Source: a virus
Direction: 5' to 3' (one strand)
Virus record (IMG/VR): IMGVR_UViG_3300005600_000060
Coordinates: 1 to 33,552 of that record
Length of the DNA: 33,552 nt
Both the position numbers and the translations under genes were made by a program. The notes below the pieces were generated by a model that was given only the letters and a program-made list of their open reading frames with translations, was not told the DNA's origin and ran no database searches. Below, piece after piece: positions 8,238-15,942 of the stretch; the first letter of the stretch is position 1; the number at the start of each line of letters is the position of its first letter.

Positions 8238-11200
8238 GACCGCGACACCCCCGATCCCTCGCCGCCTGCGAGCCACGGATACACGAGCCCTTCGGCTTTG
8301 GCGCGGCGCTTCGTCATGCTGCCGCCGCCGCCGTTCGCATACTCGGTCGTCTTCTCGAACCCAGCACCCTTGCGGGTCTCCCGGGTGACCGACCCCCGAT
8401 TGACCTCGTTAGGCAACACGTCATCGCCTTGCAGGATGTCGCCGGCAATCAGGCAGGTGGCTTCCTTGATGAAGTCCGGGACCGTGCTCTGATCGACGAG
8501 GCGCCCCCAATCGTCATGGCAGCCGTAGCGCGGGTAGCACAGACGCTGGCCGAGGTGCTGCGGGACACCGCGCAAGAGCGGGGCAACCTGCGCCTGCACC
8601 CAGTCGCGCGTCGCCTCGCGGAGCGCGATCTCCTTCTCGTCCTGCGTCTTCTCGGTCCAGAACGTCGGGTCGCCAAACCGGTTCCAGTAGGCGTCGGCGA
8701 ACGTGATGTCGACGAGGCTCTCCGCATCGGCCTTGCCGGTGCCGTCCTCGACGATGAGCGTCGGCGGCGGCGCGTCCGTGCCGATCTCGTCCGTCCCGAA
8801 GTCGCCGTCGGCGCCGAGGATGTTCTCACCGCCATCGATCGCGCCGGCATCGATGGCGACGTCGCCTTGCGGATGGGCCGGGATACCGGACAGCGTCCCG
8901 GCGGCCTGGTCGATGAGGAACCCGGCCGTGATGTGCCCGCGTGCCGTCCGGTGGATGCCGTTCTCGAACCGGCTCGCACGCTGCGTGTGCAGGCCGTTGA
9001 ACTCCATCGGCAAGCTACTCGGGTCGACGAGCGCCGCATTCGGGCGCGCGGCCGCGATGTCGGCCTGCTTGGCGCGGAACGCCGTCAGGTTCTCGTCCGT
9101 GCCGATCGGCGTCTTCGAGCTGAGTTGCACGATGACCTCGGCGACCGCATCCTGCCCCTTCGCGCGGATCGAGAACTCGTCGTCGATCGCGTTGAGCACC
9201 TCGAGCGTCTTCGCCTCGAAGTCGTCGGGATCGAGCCCGAGGTCGCTCTCGCCCTGCTCCCAGACCTTGAGCACCGGCCAGGGGATGAGTTTGAGCGGGG
9301 CGAGCTTCTCGAACGCCTCCTGAATGTGCTCGCGAACGAGGTGGATGAGAGGCCGCAGGCCCCACGTCAGCTTGAACGTGAGCGGCCCTTCCGCGACGAA
9401 CGTGCCCGTGAGTTCGACCCAAGAGCCATCCTCCGCGACGTCGTAGACGAGGTTCCCGCTGTACTGCGCTGAGTTGTTGCCGCCAGCGCCCTGCAACCCC
9501 AGCACCGAGTTCTCGACGAAGACCGGGGCGTTGACTTCCCACGTCGAGAACGCGCCCGCAGTCGCCGTGAACCGGCCTCGGGCGGGGATCAGGCCGCTCG
9601 CAGCCTGCACCGTGACGGTCATCGACTGCGTGACGGTGATGTTGTTCGGTGACACGTCCCAGGTCACACCGGCACCGAACTGCGCCACGCCCGGGATCGC
9701 CTCTCGCGAGACCGACGTCGCGTTGACCGGCAGGTTGATGAGCCCGACGATGCCCGAATACTCGCCCTCGTCCGCGAACCGCCCCTTCATGCGCGCCATG
9801 AGCGACACGGGCGGCCCGAACGTGTTCGAGCTCATCCCGTAGAAGTGGTTGGCGTTGACGCCGATGTCGAGCGGTTCCCAGTCGCGGGTAACCGTGTTGA
9901 ACGTGATGACCTTCGGGTCGACCGTGCTACCGCCAGGGAATGACGCCGCCGACGGGTAGAGGTCCGGGTCGCGGTCGTAGAGCAGCAGCGCAGACGAGAT
10001 GTCGCCGACCTGCTGGCTTTGCCCGCCCACGAAGATCAGCGGGCAAATCTTCCAGCCGCCCGACGGGGTGATGAGCTTGAGTTGCAGCAGCCGCCACGCC
10101 TGGAACCCCGCGTCGATGTAGTCCTGCGGCCGGTGGACGACCATCTCCGAGACCTTGGGCAGGCCCGTGGTCTGCGCCGGCTCGAAGTCCTCGGTCCGCA
10201 CGAGGCGCACGCCGGGGACCGTCGTCTGCAGGTTCTCCATCACCGCCCGCAGGTTCTGGGCGTAGGGGTAGCCGTTGACGTTCGCCGCGTTGGCACGCGA
10301 GATGGGGTCTCCGTGCCAGAGGGCGATCTGCATGTCGTCCTGGCCGAGGTCCGTCCGCAGATCGGTCAGGAACTTCTTCCAGGCGTTGATAGTCTCCGAG
10401 AACGACCGCCACGGGCAGCCGTGGAAGTTCACGAAGGTCATGACCTCCGCGTCCCAGATCGCGAGCAGCGCGCCTTCCCACTGCGCGGGCTGCGACTGCC
10501 ATAGCGAGTTGCTCTTCGCTTGTGCGACCGTGATCTCGGCAAGAAGCGACTGGTACCAGAGGCTGCCCTTCTGCCAGCCCAGGCACGCCGTCGTCGCGTT
10601 CGCGGTCGTCGCACTCGTGCCGCCCGTGATCGTACCGGGAACCAGAACCTCGTCGTTCGTGTCGACGACGTAGAGGAACCCCTGCGCCGCGTTGAAGTGG
10701 TGCAGCGTCGCCGACCATGACCCGGCTGTGACGGTCTCGCCGATCGTCCATGTCTCCGGGAACGGGTCGTCGTCGCACTTGATGCACTGCACCGACACAC
10801 CGCCGAGCAACACGTCGCCGCCCTCGTCCTGCACGTCGCGAGGCTCGAACGGGATCAGCCGGACGCCGCGGTTGGCAACGTCAGCTTCCTGCACGAAGTG
10901 CTCGTAGGCGCCGCGCAGCAGTTGGAGCTCCATCCCGAGGTGCGCCGCCTGCCCATCCGTGCCGTTGCCGTTCGGCGGGTTCTCCCACAGCCCGTTCGAC
11001 GTGCCGTTCAGGTTGGGAACGTGGTGGTGAGCGACCCAGGTGCCGGCCGTCGTCTCATCCCCGACCGTATCGATCGTTGCCTGCCACGAGACGTTGCGCT
11101 GGTTGGTGACGACGTCGCTGTCGCTGAGCGTTCCCGTGACGTCGATGATGTAGAGGACGTCCGAGCCCAGCTCGTTGCCGACCAAGATCCGGAACGACGC

Positions 11201-11755
11201 GCCTCCCGAGGTCGTGCAGCGGTCGCCCTGGAAGAACTCCTCGCCAGCACCGACAGTGGCGCCGTCCAGCGTGATCGACCGCGCGGGCTTCGCCTGCCGG
11301 TCATAGAACGGCGTGTCGGACTTGTCCTCCGGGATGAACGAGTTGAGGACCGCGTCCTGCCGGCGAAGGCCGGGCTGGCCGTAGAGCGGGTAGTCGAGGC
11401 CGCTGGCCGCGATCGTGATCGACCCCGTGCCCGAAGTCCCGTCAGCGCGCTCGAATGTGACCGTCTCGCTCGGCGCGAATGCCGCGCCCGGCACACCGAT
11501 GGACGGGTGGTCCCATGACTCGACGATGTAGGTCGTGTCGGTGACCTTCTTGAGCACCCGACCACGCGCGAGACTCGTCCCGCACGAGAAGTAGGTATTC
11601 GGCACGACCTCGATCGAAGGCGCCGCGAGCAGCGTCATCAGCTGCCCGTAGAGCGGGTCGTGCGCGCCCGGGTTCGGGTCGACCTGCGTGCCGTCTGCGA
11701 GTGGCCGCCCGCGCCACTGGTCTCCGGCGATCAGGAAGTAGTGCGTGTTTGCCAT
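8234..11755 (-). CDS. Tandem SGNH (sialate O-acetylesterase-like) protein fused to head-tail connector-like domain
   Basis: This 1173-aa protein has three parts. Residues 1-500 start HYFLIAGDQWRGRP, which lines up with the SGNH block I FLIAGQSN but lacks the catalytic Ser, and include IALWHGD near 477; this looks like a degenerate SGNH module. Residues 568-960 form a second module with FVGGQSQQVGD (candidate nucleophile Ser580), VWEQGESDLG near 831, and ENGIHRTARGH (candidate His935), the pattern of the SASA carbohydrate-esterase family. Beta-rich inserts resembling phage fibre segments (ETVTAGSW, ITGGTSATT) lie at 160-400. After an acidic Gly/Asp linker, residues 999-1173 read LIVEDGTGKADAESLVDI, then ADAYWNRFGD, PRYG and a Gly-rich end, like the DnaT-like/head-tail connector proteins normally encoded alone at this locus. 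No stop or frame change separates the parts. A virion enzyme that de-acetylates host glycan is inferred. Confidence 0.7.
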   Translation of the reverse strand: MANTHYFLIAGDQWRGRPLADGTQVDPNPGAHDPLYGQLMTLLAAPSIEVVPNTYFSCGTSLARGRVLKKVTDTTYIVESWDHPSIGVPGAAFAPSETVTFERADGTSGTGSITIAASGLDYPLYGQPGLRRQDAVLNSFIPEDKSDTPFYDRQAKPARSITLDGATVGAGEEFFQGDRCTTSGGASFRILVGNELGSDVLYIIDVTGTLSDSDVVTNQRNVSWQATIDTVGDETTAGTWVAHHHVPNLNGTSNGLWENPPNGNGTDGQAAHLGMELQLLRGAYEHFVQEADVANRGVRLIPFEPRDVQDEGGDVLLGGVSVQCIKCDDDPFPETWTIGETVTAGSWSATLHHFNAAQGFLYVVDTNDEVLVPGTITGGTSATTANATTACLGWQKGSLWYQSLLAEITVAQAKSNSLWQSQPAQWEGALLAIWDAEVMTFVNFHGCPWRSFSETINAWKKFLTDLRTDLGQDDMQIALWHGDPISRANAANVNGYPYAQNLRAVMENLQTTVPGVRLVRTEDFEPAQTTGLPKVSEMVVHRPQDYIDAGFQAWRLLQLKLITPSGGWKICPLIFVGGQSQQVGDISSALLLYDRDPDLYPSAASFPGGSTVDPKVITFNTVTRDWEPLDIGVNANHFYGMSSNTFGPPVSLMARMKGRFADEGEYSGIVGLINLPVNATSVSREAIPGVAQFGAGVTWDVSPNNITVTQSMTVTVQAASGLIPARGRFTATAGAFSTWEVNAPVFVENSVLGLQGAGGNNSAQYSGNLVYDVAEDGSWVELTGTFVAEGPLTFKLTWGLRPLIHLVREHIQEAFEKLAPLKLIPWPVLKVWEQGESDLGLDPDDFEAKTLEVLNAIDDEFSIRAKGQDAVAEVIVQLSSKTPIGTDENLTAFRAKQADIAAARPNAALVDPSSLPMEFNGLHTQRASRFENGIHRTARGHITAGFLIDQAAGTLSGIPAHPQGDVAIDAGAIDGGENILGADGDFGTDEIGTDAPPPTLIVEDGTGKADAESLVDITFADAYWNRFGDPTFWTEKTQDEKEIALREATRDWVQAQVAPLLRGVPQHLGQRLCYPRYGCHDDWGRLVDQSTVPDFIKEATCLIAGDILQGDDVLPNEVNRGSVTRETRKGAGFEKTTEYANGGGGSMTKRRAKAEGLVYPWLAGGEGSGVSRS

Positions 11756-11781
11756 CGTCGCGCCGCTGTCTTTTTGAAAAT

Positions 11782-11816
11782 GACCGACGCGGCTAGAGCC
11801 GAGAGCCGCGCCGGTC
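11782..11816 (-). terminator. Probable intrinsic terminator before the esterase-connector gene
   Basis: The arms 11782-11794 and 11804-11816 pair over 13 positions with one mismatch and a 9-nt loop. On the minus strand the 3' arm is followed by ATTTTC, a short U-run. It lies between the 93-aa gene (stop at 11862) and the start of the 1173-aa gene at 11755, so it would stop or attenuate transcripts coming from the coat protein gene. The U-run is short, so it may be partial. Confidence 0.6.
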
Positions 11817-11861
11817 GCACCGAGAACCAGTCATCCCCCGAGGACTGGAATCCGTTGTTCG

Positions 11862-12143
11862 TTACTTGGCCGCGGCCGGGTCGGCCGGCTTGCTGTCGGC
11901 CGCTGGCTTGCCCTCGGCGGGCTTCGCCTTCGACTTCTTCGCCTTGGCCTTGGCCTCCGCATCCTTCGCGATCGCTTCGGCGACGGGGCTGTCGACCCGA
12001 GCAACGTGCTGCTCGAAGCGGCCCTCGACCGTCCAGTTGTCGTTCTTGATGCGGCGATCGACGTCCCACTTGTTCGCGAACACGAGGTCGCCCTCGGGCG
12101 TGCGCATGGGGACGGTGCTGTTGAGTTTCTTCTTCTCGGGCAT
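11862..12143 (-). CDS. Hypothetical 93-aa protein downstream of coat protein
   Basis: The ATG at 12143 gives a 93-aa product beginning MPEKKKLNSTVPMRTPEGDL. A segment VFANKWDVDRRIKNDNWTVE follows, then a low-complexity C-terminal tail rich in Lys, Ala and Pro (KAKAKKSKAKPAEGKPAADS). I do not recognise the family. The leader before the ATG contains GAACCCCCCAGCAGAGC and no good Shine-Dalgarno. It could be a small head decoration or head-tail protein, given its position just after the coat protein, but that is only positional. A hairpin follows the coat gene and a terminator follows this gene. Confidence 0.6.
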   Translation of the reverse strand: MPEKKKLNSTVPMRTPEGDLVFANKWDVDRRIKNDNWTVEGRFEQHVARVDSPVAEAIAKDAEAKAKAKKSKAKPAEGKPAADSKPADPAAAK

Positions 12144-12180
12144 TGCTCTGCTCTGCTGGGGGGTTCTGAGTTTGGGTGCC

Positions 12181-12207
12181 GACCCCGGATCACTGCGACC
12201 CGGGGTC
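12181..12207 (-). terminator. Hairpin just after the coat protein gene
   Basis: GACCCCGG (12181-12188) and CCGGGGTC (12200-12207) form a perfect 8-bp stem with an 11-nt loop, 10 nt beyond the coat stop on the minus strand. No U-run follows (GGCACCC), so it is not a standard intrinsic terminator. It may stabilise the 3' end of the abundant coat mRNA or reduce read-through into the next gene. Confidence 0.5.
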
Positions 12208-12216
12208 AGCGGCGCG

Positions 12217-13419
12217 CTAGTGCACGCACGGCCGGACTGCGAGGTCCGGGTCGAGGGTCGTGTAGCCGCCGAGCGCGTCGAGGATGACCCCGACCGCGGC
12301 GCCGCGCGCCTCGTAGAACATGCGCGCACGGATGGCGAGGCCGCTCTCCGGGTCGGTCGCGGTGTAGACGCGAGCGCCAGGGAAGTCGGCTTCGCTGTGC
12401 TGCGGCAGCGGCACCATCGCGAGCGCGAAGGCGTTGCGGTGGAACGCGAGGTCCGACTCGTAGTTCGCGACCGAGCCGACGAGGCCGACGGTCGAGACGA
12501 ACGCCCAGGTCGAACTCGCGCCGAGGTCACGCCGCAGACGCGGGCTGATCGGCACGTCGGGCCAGTTGTTGCCGCTCGGAGCGGCGTCGGCCGTCACCGT
12601 GTACTTCTCGGCGATGCCGGTCGTGGAGTCGGTGATCTCGATCACCTGCCCCTCGTGCAGCGTCACCGACTGCGAGGTGCTCGTGTTGAGCCCGACAGTC
12701 AGGGCGTTCTTCTGCGGCGTGCCGGAGATGACCGGCGTCGAGCCCGTGGTGAGCGTCGCGTCGCCTTCGAGCGTCTGGACGTTCTGCGTCTCGAAGAAGT
12801 CGAAACCGTACTTCGGACCGATGTTGCCGGTCACCTGCGTCGAGATGCCTCGGTCGCCGGCACCCTGCATCTGCGCGAACGCGCTCGTGCCGAGCAGCGC
12901 CTCGGTCGTCACAGGCGACGCCATGTACTGCAGCGTCGAACCCTGCGGCACCTTGTTCTCGACCATGAGCCTGCGGATCGCCGGGATGGACTTGTCCATC
13001 TGCCCGCGGGCCGTGCTGTCGAGGTCGTAGGTGTGCGGGACCTGCGAGGCGAGGCCGAGAAGCGCCTGGTCGAACCAGTCGCCGATCGCATCCGCCATCG
13101 GGCCGATGTGCTCCGAGATGAGGCGCTTGCCGCTGTAGGCGAGCTCCTTGTCGGTGACCGTGATCGGGACCTCCTTGTGGATGGTCAGGTCGATCTTGGC
13201 CGTGCCGGTCTTCAGGTCCTGGTACGTGCTGTTGGGCGCGTCCTCGGCCGTGAAGGTTGCCGGCTTGCGGATGTTGATCGTGTCGCCGAGACCGTAGTCG
13301 TTGCGTTCGGCCTCGAAGCCGCGGTAGACCCGCGACGCCATTCCCTTGCGATTCCGCAGCCACATGAGGGCGGAACGAGCCCAGAACTCTGGGTTGTAGT
13401 TGTTGAGACGGTTGGCCAC
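12217..13419 (-). CDS. Major capsid protein, P22 coat-like
   Basis: This 400-aa protein begins MANRLNNYNPEFWARSALMWL and has RVYRGFEAERNDYGLGDTINI then HKEVPITVTDKELAYSGKRL and ISEHIGPMADAIGDWFD. This resembles P22 gp5-type coat proteins, which have the HK97 fold; the length is close to theirs. The GTG at 13419 is preceded by a strong Shine-Dalgarno AAGGGGAGGT with 5-6 nt spacing, the best in the window, as expected for the most abundant virion protein. It follows the scaffold gene after a 247-nt untranslated leader with direct repeats. Confidence 0.9.
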   Translation of the reverse strand: MANRLNNYNPEFWARSALMWLRNRKGMASRVYRGFEAERNDYGLGDTINIRKPATFTAEDAPNSTYQDLKTGTAKIDLTIHKEVPITVTDKELAYSGKRLISEHIGPMADAIGDWFDQALLGLASQVPHTYDLDSTARGQMDKSIPAIRRLMVENKVPQGSTLQYMASPVTTEALLGTSAFAQMQGAGDRGISTQVTGNIGPKYGFDFFETQNVQTLEGDATLTTGSTPVISGTPQKNALTVGLNTSTSQSVTLHEGQVIEITDSTTGIAEKYTVTADAAPSGNNWPDVPISPRLRRDLGASSTWAFVSTVGLVGSVANYESDLAFHRNAFALAMVPLPQHSEADFPGARVYTATDPESGLAIRARMFYEARGAAVGVILDALGGYTTLDPDLAVRPCVH

Positions 13420-13666
13420 GGCGGACCTCCCCTTGAGAAATCAGGTGTTCGTTGCATCTCGCGGCGCGCACATGCGCGCTTCGCGTTGCGCGGATCCCTC
13501 TCGCGCCACCGCCGGGGTTCCCCCTCAGCGGGATGCGCTCCGATTCCTCGTGAGCACTTGCCGTCTATCCGGCCCGTCTCTCGCGCTGCAGCGTCCCGCG
13601 GATCCCTCTCGCGTTCGTGGTGCAGCACCTACCGCTTCGCAGCGCGGCAGTCTGTCGCCGGAGGGC
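13420..13666 (-). promoter_or_regulatory. Long untranslated leader of the coat gene with direct repeats
   Basis: No credible gene fits in these 247 bases between the scaffold stop and the coat start. They carry a 16-bp direct repeat GCGGATCCCTCTCGCG at 13490-13505 and 13598-13613, 108 bp apart, and other CTCTCGCG copies nearby (for example around 13578). The coat Shine-Dalgarno lies at the end of the leader. The gap separates the scaffold and coat genes, which usually lie close together, so a coat-specific promoter or mRNA control is plausible. Confidence 0.5.
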
Positions 13667-14524
13667 CTACTCGGACCCCCTCCCGTCGCCCGAAGGCATG
13701 ACCACTTCGAGCCCTTGATCGGCCGCGTCGTTGACGGCCTTCTCGAACTGCTCCTGCGTGTAGCCGGGCTGCAGTTCGACACCGGAAGCCCCCTGGCGGG
13801 GTGACGCGGGCGTGGTCTTGCCACCGATCCCCGCGCCCTTCTTGCCGTCGCCTTCGAGGCAACGGGCGAACTGCTGGCGGTAGTCACCGGCAGCGAATTC
13901 GTCGGCAGTCATCGGGCCGTCGAAGCCCTGCTTTGCCGACATGAGTTTGTTCCCGTCCTTCACGAAGGCATGCGTGAAAGAGCCGTCTTCACGCTCGATG
14001 ATCTCGATGCGCGCATCGAGATCGCGCGAGATCATGTCGCGCCACTCGTCTTGCGGCTTGAGGTGTGACAGCACCTCGCCCTTGACCTTGTCGCGGTAGC
14101 CGTCCTGCGCCGCCTTCTTGTAGCGTTCGCTGGAAGCCTTGATCTTGTTCAGTTCGTCGAGGATCGGCCCCTTCGCCTGCGCGACGGCGTCGCGGATCTT
14201 GTCGTCCGCGCTCTTGTCCTTCGAGCGCAGGTTCTCGATCTCCTTGCCGCGCGCCGTGAGGTCGGTCGACAAGGCGGCGATCTCCTCGGGCGTGTAGAGC
14301 GAACCGTCTTCCTTCGCGAACCCCTGCAGCCGCTTCTTCTGCCGCTCGAGGTCGGTCGTCGTGGCGTCGAGCTTGCCGCGAAGGGCGGCGATGTTCTCGA
14401 GGCCCCAGCCGTCGACCGGCTCGACGTCGAGGACGTAGTCGCCGCTGTCGTGCTGCGTGTAGAACTCGCGCTGCGCTTCGGGCACGGCGTCGAGGGAAGG
14501 AATCTTGCTCTTGAACTTGGCCAT
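13667..14524 (-). CDS. Capsid scaffolding protein
   Basis: This 285-aa protein is rich in charged residues and has the composition of a scaffold: a long coiled-coil region at about residues 45-150 (LDATTTDLERQKKRLQGFAK, LTARGKEIENLRSKDKSADD) and a C-terminal part with QGFDGPMTADEFAAG and YTQEQFEKAVNDAADQGLEV. Scaffolds assist assembly of the procapsid and are removed before packaging. It sits between the minor head protein and the coat. The start ATG 14524 is preceded by TTCCCCCGAGATCACTGACAG, a weak Shine-Dalgarno. A copy of the intergenic motif lies 72 nt upstream. Confidence 0.85.
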   Translation of the reverse strand: MAKFKSKIPSLDAVPEAQREFYTQHDSGDYVLDVEPVDGWGLENIAALRGKLDATTTDLERQKKRLQGFAKEDGSLYTPEEIAALSTDLTARGKEIENLRSKDKSADDKIRDAVAQAKGPILDELNKIKASSERYKKAAQDGYRDKVKGEVLSHLKPQDEWRDMISRDLDARIEIIEREDGSFTHAFVKDGNKLMSAKQGFDGPMTADEFAAGDYRQQFARCLEGDGKKGAGIGGKTTPASPRQGASGVELQPGYTQEQFEKAVNDAADQGLEVVMPSGDGRGSE

Positions 14525-14596
14525 CTGTCAGTGATCTCGGGGGAACGTCGTCGGTTCTCGCGAGCCTGAATGTGGCCTCAGAGTCAAGGAAAAGCG

Positions 14597-14611
14597 GTGG
14601 GGTTAGCGGCT
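14597..14611 (-). promoter_or_regulatory. Intergenic motif AGCCGCTAACCCCAC, copy 1 (before scaffold)
   Basis: The top strand is GTGGGGTTAGCGGCT. The copy lies in the 112-nt gap between the minor head protein stop (14637) and the scaffold start (14524). It shares all 15 bases with copies at 17557, 21060 and 32830. I infer a phage transcription signal; see the finding on the repeated motif. Confidence 0.65.
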
Positions 14612-14636
14612 GGTTTTTCTGTGCGCCGCTGCGGCC

Positions 14637-15701
14637 CTACAGCTTGTGCAGCAACCGCAGCTCGTCCAGCGACAGCACCCGCGACAGCGAGGCGTCGACC
14701 ATGTCGTCGAGCGTCAGCTTGCCCGCGCGCCAGGCCGCGGCCTTCGTCGGCCCGAGCACCATGTCCTGCTCGGCTGCCGACCGCGTGCGCAGCCACTCGC
14801 GATACCGGGTCCCCGCCGGCACCTGCCCGCCGAGCGATGCGCGGTTCCCCGCCGGCCTACCGACGACCGGCTGCAGGGTGCTGCGGCAGTTGGGGTGCTG
14901 CGGCGGCGTCGGGTGCGCCGAATCCGTCGCCCAGGTCTTGCCGTCCAGCGACGCGCAAATCTCCGACGTGCGCAGGTCGAGCGTCGAGACCCATCGCACC
15001 TTCGGCACGACGTCGGCGTTCCGGCGGAAGGTGATGTCCCGGGCGACGGCCGCGGTGTGCGTCATCACCGTCCGGGTCATCATCCGCATGGCGCGACGGG
15101 CCTCGACCATCTGCCCGTTCGTGTAGCGCAGCGCCTTCGTGCCCTGCAGCGACCGGACGATCTGCGGCGTCGACTCGCCCGCCACCATCCCCGCCTGCAC
15201 CCGCGCCACGATCTTGCGCTCGGTCGCGCGCGGCACCCAGTCGTCGAACCACTCACCGAACTTGCGGCCGAGCATCGGCTGTTTCGTCGTGGCGGCTTCG
15301 ACGACCGAGGCCGGCGGCGTGCGGAACTCGACGCCGAGGATCGACTTACCGGTTTCCTTGAGCCACTGCACCTCGATCTGCGCGAGGTCGCGGGCCTCGG
15401 ACAGGAGCGCGCTACGGGCCCGGCCCGATCCCTTGCGGACGATCTCTCGGATGGCTTGCAGGAGGAACCGCGCGCGGCGGTGTTCCACGAACGCGCGTCC
15501 GCGCGGCAGGCTGTCGAGACGGCTCGCGATATCGGCGGCGACGCGGCGCAAGACCTCACGCTCAAACGTCGCGCCGACGCGGGCCGCGGCCCCGTTCCCG
15601 AACTGGAACGTGAGCACGTCGTGCATGATCTCGCGGCTCTCCCAGTCGGCCGCGAGTTGCCTCTGCGTGCGCCGAGGCTGCGGGAAGTCGATCGAGGTCA
15701 C
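14637..15701 (-). CDS. Minor head protein, Mu gpF / SPP1 gp7 type
   Basis: The GTG at 15701 overlaps the upstream stop as GTGA, giving 354 aa. The C-terminal domain at about residues 205-280 has the family pattern: RTVMTHTAAVARDITF, then VRWVSTLDLRTSEICASLDG (Cys249, Asp253), a Trp at 257 and P-x-HPNCR (His269, Cys272). This domain defines the phage Mu gpF / SPP1 gp7 head morphogenesis family, which interacts with the portal and may be ejected with DNA. The N-terminal part is helical and basic. It lies between portal and scaffold, the usual place. Confidence 0.88.
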   Translation of the reverse strand: MTSIDFPQPRRTQRQLAADWESREIMHDVLTFQFGNGAAARVGATFEREVLRRVAADIASRLDSLPRGRAFVEHRRARFLLQAIREIVRKGSGRARSALLSEARDLAQIEVQWLKETGKSILGVEFRTPPASVVEAATTKQPMLGRKFGEWFDDWVPRATERKIVARVQAGMVAGESTPQIVRSLQGTKALRYTNGQMVEARRAMRMMTRTVMTHTAAVARDITFRRNADVVPKVRWVSTLDLRTSEICASLDGKTWATDSAHPTPPQHPNCRSTLQPVVGRPAGNRASLGGQVPAGTRYREWLRTRSAAEQDMVLGPTKAAAWRAGKLTLDDMVDASLSRVLSLDELRLLHKL

Positions 15702-15940
15702 TGCGACTCGACCTCGATCACCATCCCTTCGATCCAGGTGCGAAGGCACTGGTCGATGCACAGGACGTCGCCGCGGATCTCACACTGCCCGCCCGATTCC
15801 CGGTCGACGACCCAACTACCCTCTTCGTCGTCGAAGTCGTGCACAGAGAACCGTTCGCCGGAGCCGACGGCGTACCTGTTCATGAGGATCCACTCGCCGG
15901 CATCGGTATCCGTGCCGCACATTGCACAGCGAGCGCGCAC
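15698..15940 (-). CDS. Small Cys-rich protein between portal and minor head protein
   Basis: The GTG at 15940 lies after GGAGGACGAGTAACC, so the Shine-Dalgarno is in the last codons of the portal gene. The 80-aa product starts MRARCAMCGTDTDAGEWIL and ends with EIRGDVLCIDQCLRTWIEG, with Cys pairs CxxC at 5-8 and CIDQC at 61-65 that could bind zinc. It has no recognised family. Both the overlap with the next gene (GTGA) and the tight spacing to the portal argue that it is real. Confidence 0.6.
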   Translation of the reverse strand: MRARCAMCGTDTDAGEWILMNRYAVGSGERFSVHDFDDEEGSWVVDRESGGQCEIRGDVLCIDQCLRTWIEGMVIEVESQ

Positions 15941-15942
15941 GG

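Noticed and set aside
12181-12207. Coat hairpin as a full intrinsic terminator
   Set aside because: No U-run follows the stem on the minus strand; kept only as a hairpin with moderate confidence.
11866-13701. 611-codon open frame on the plus strand opposite the coat gene
   Set aside because: It is a shadow of the coat gene and its neighbours in a GC-rich genome: Arg/Val/Asp-rich, no known motif, no ribosome site, crosses three minus-strand genes and their gaps.
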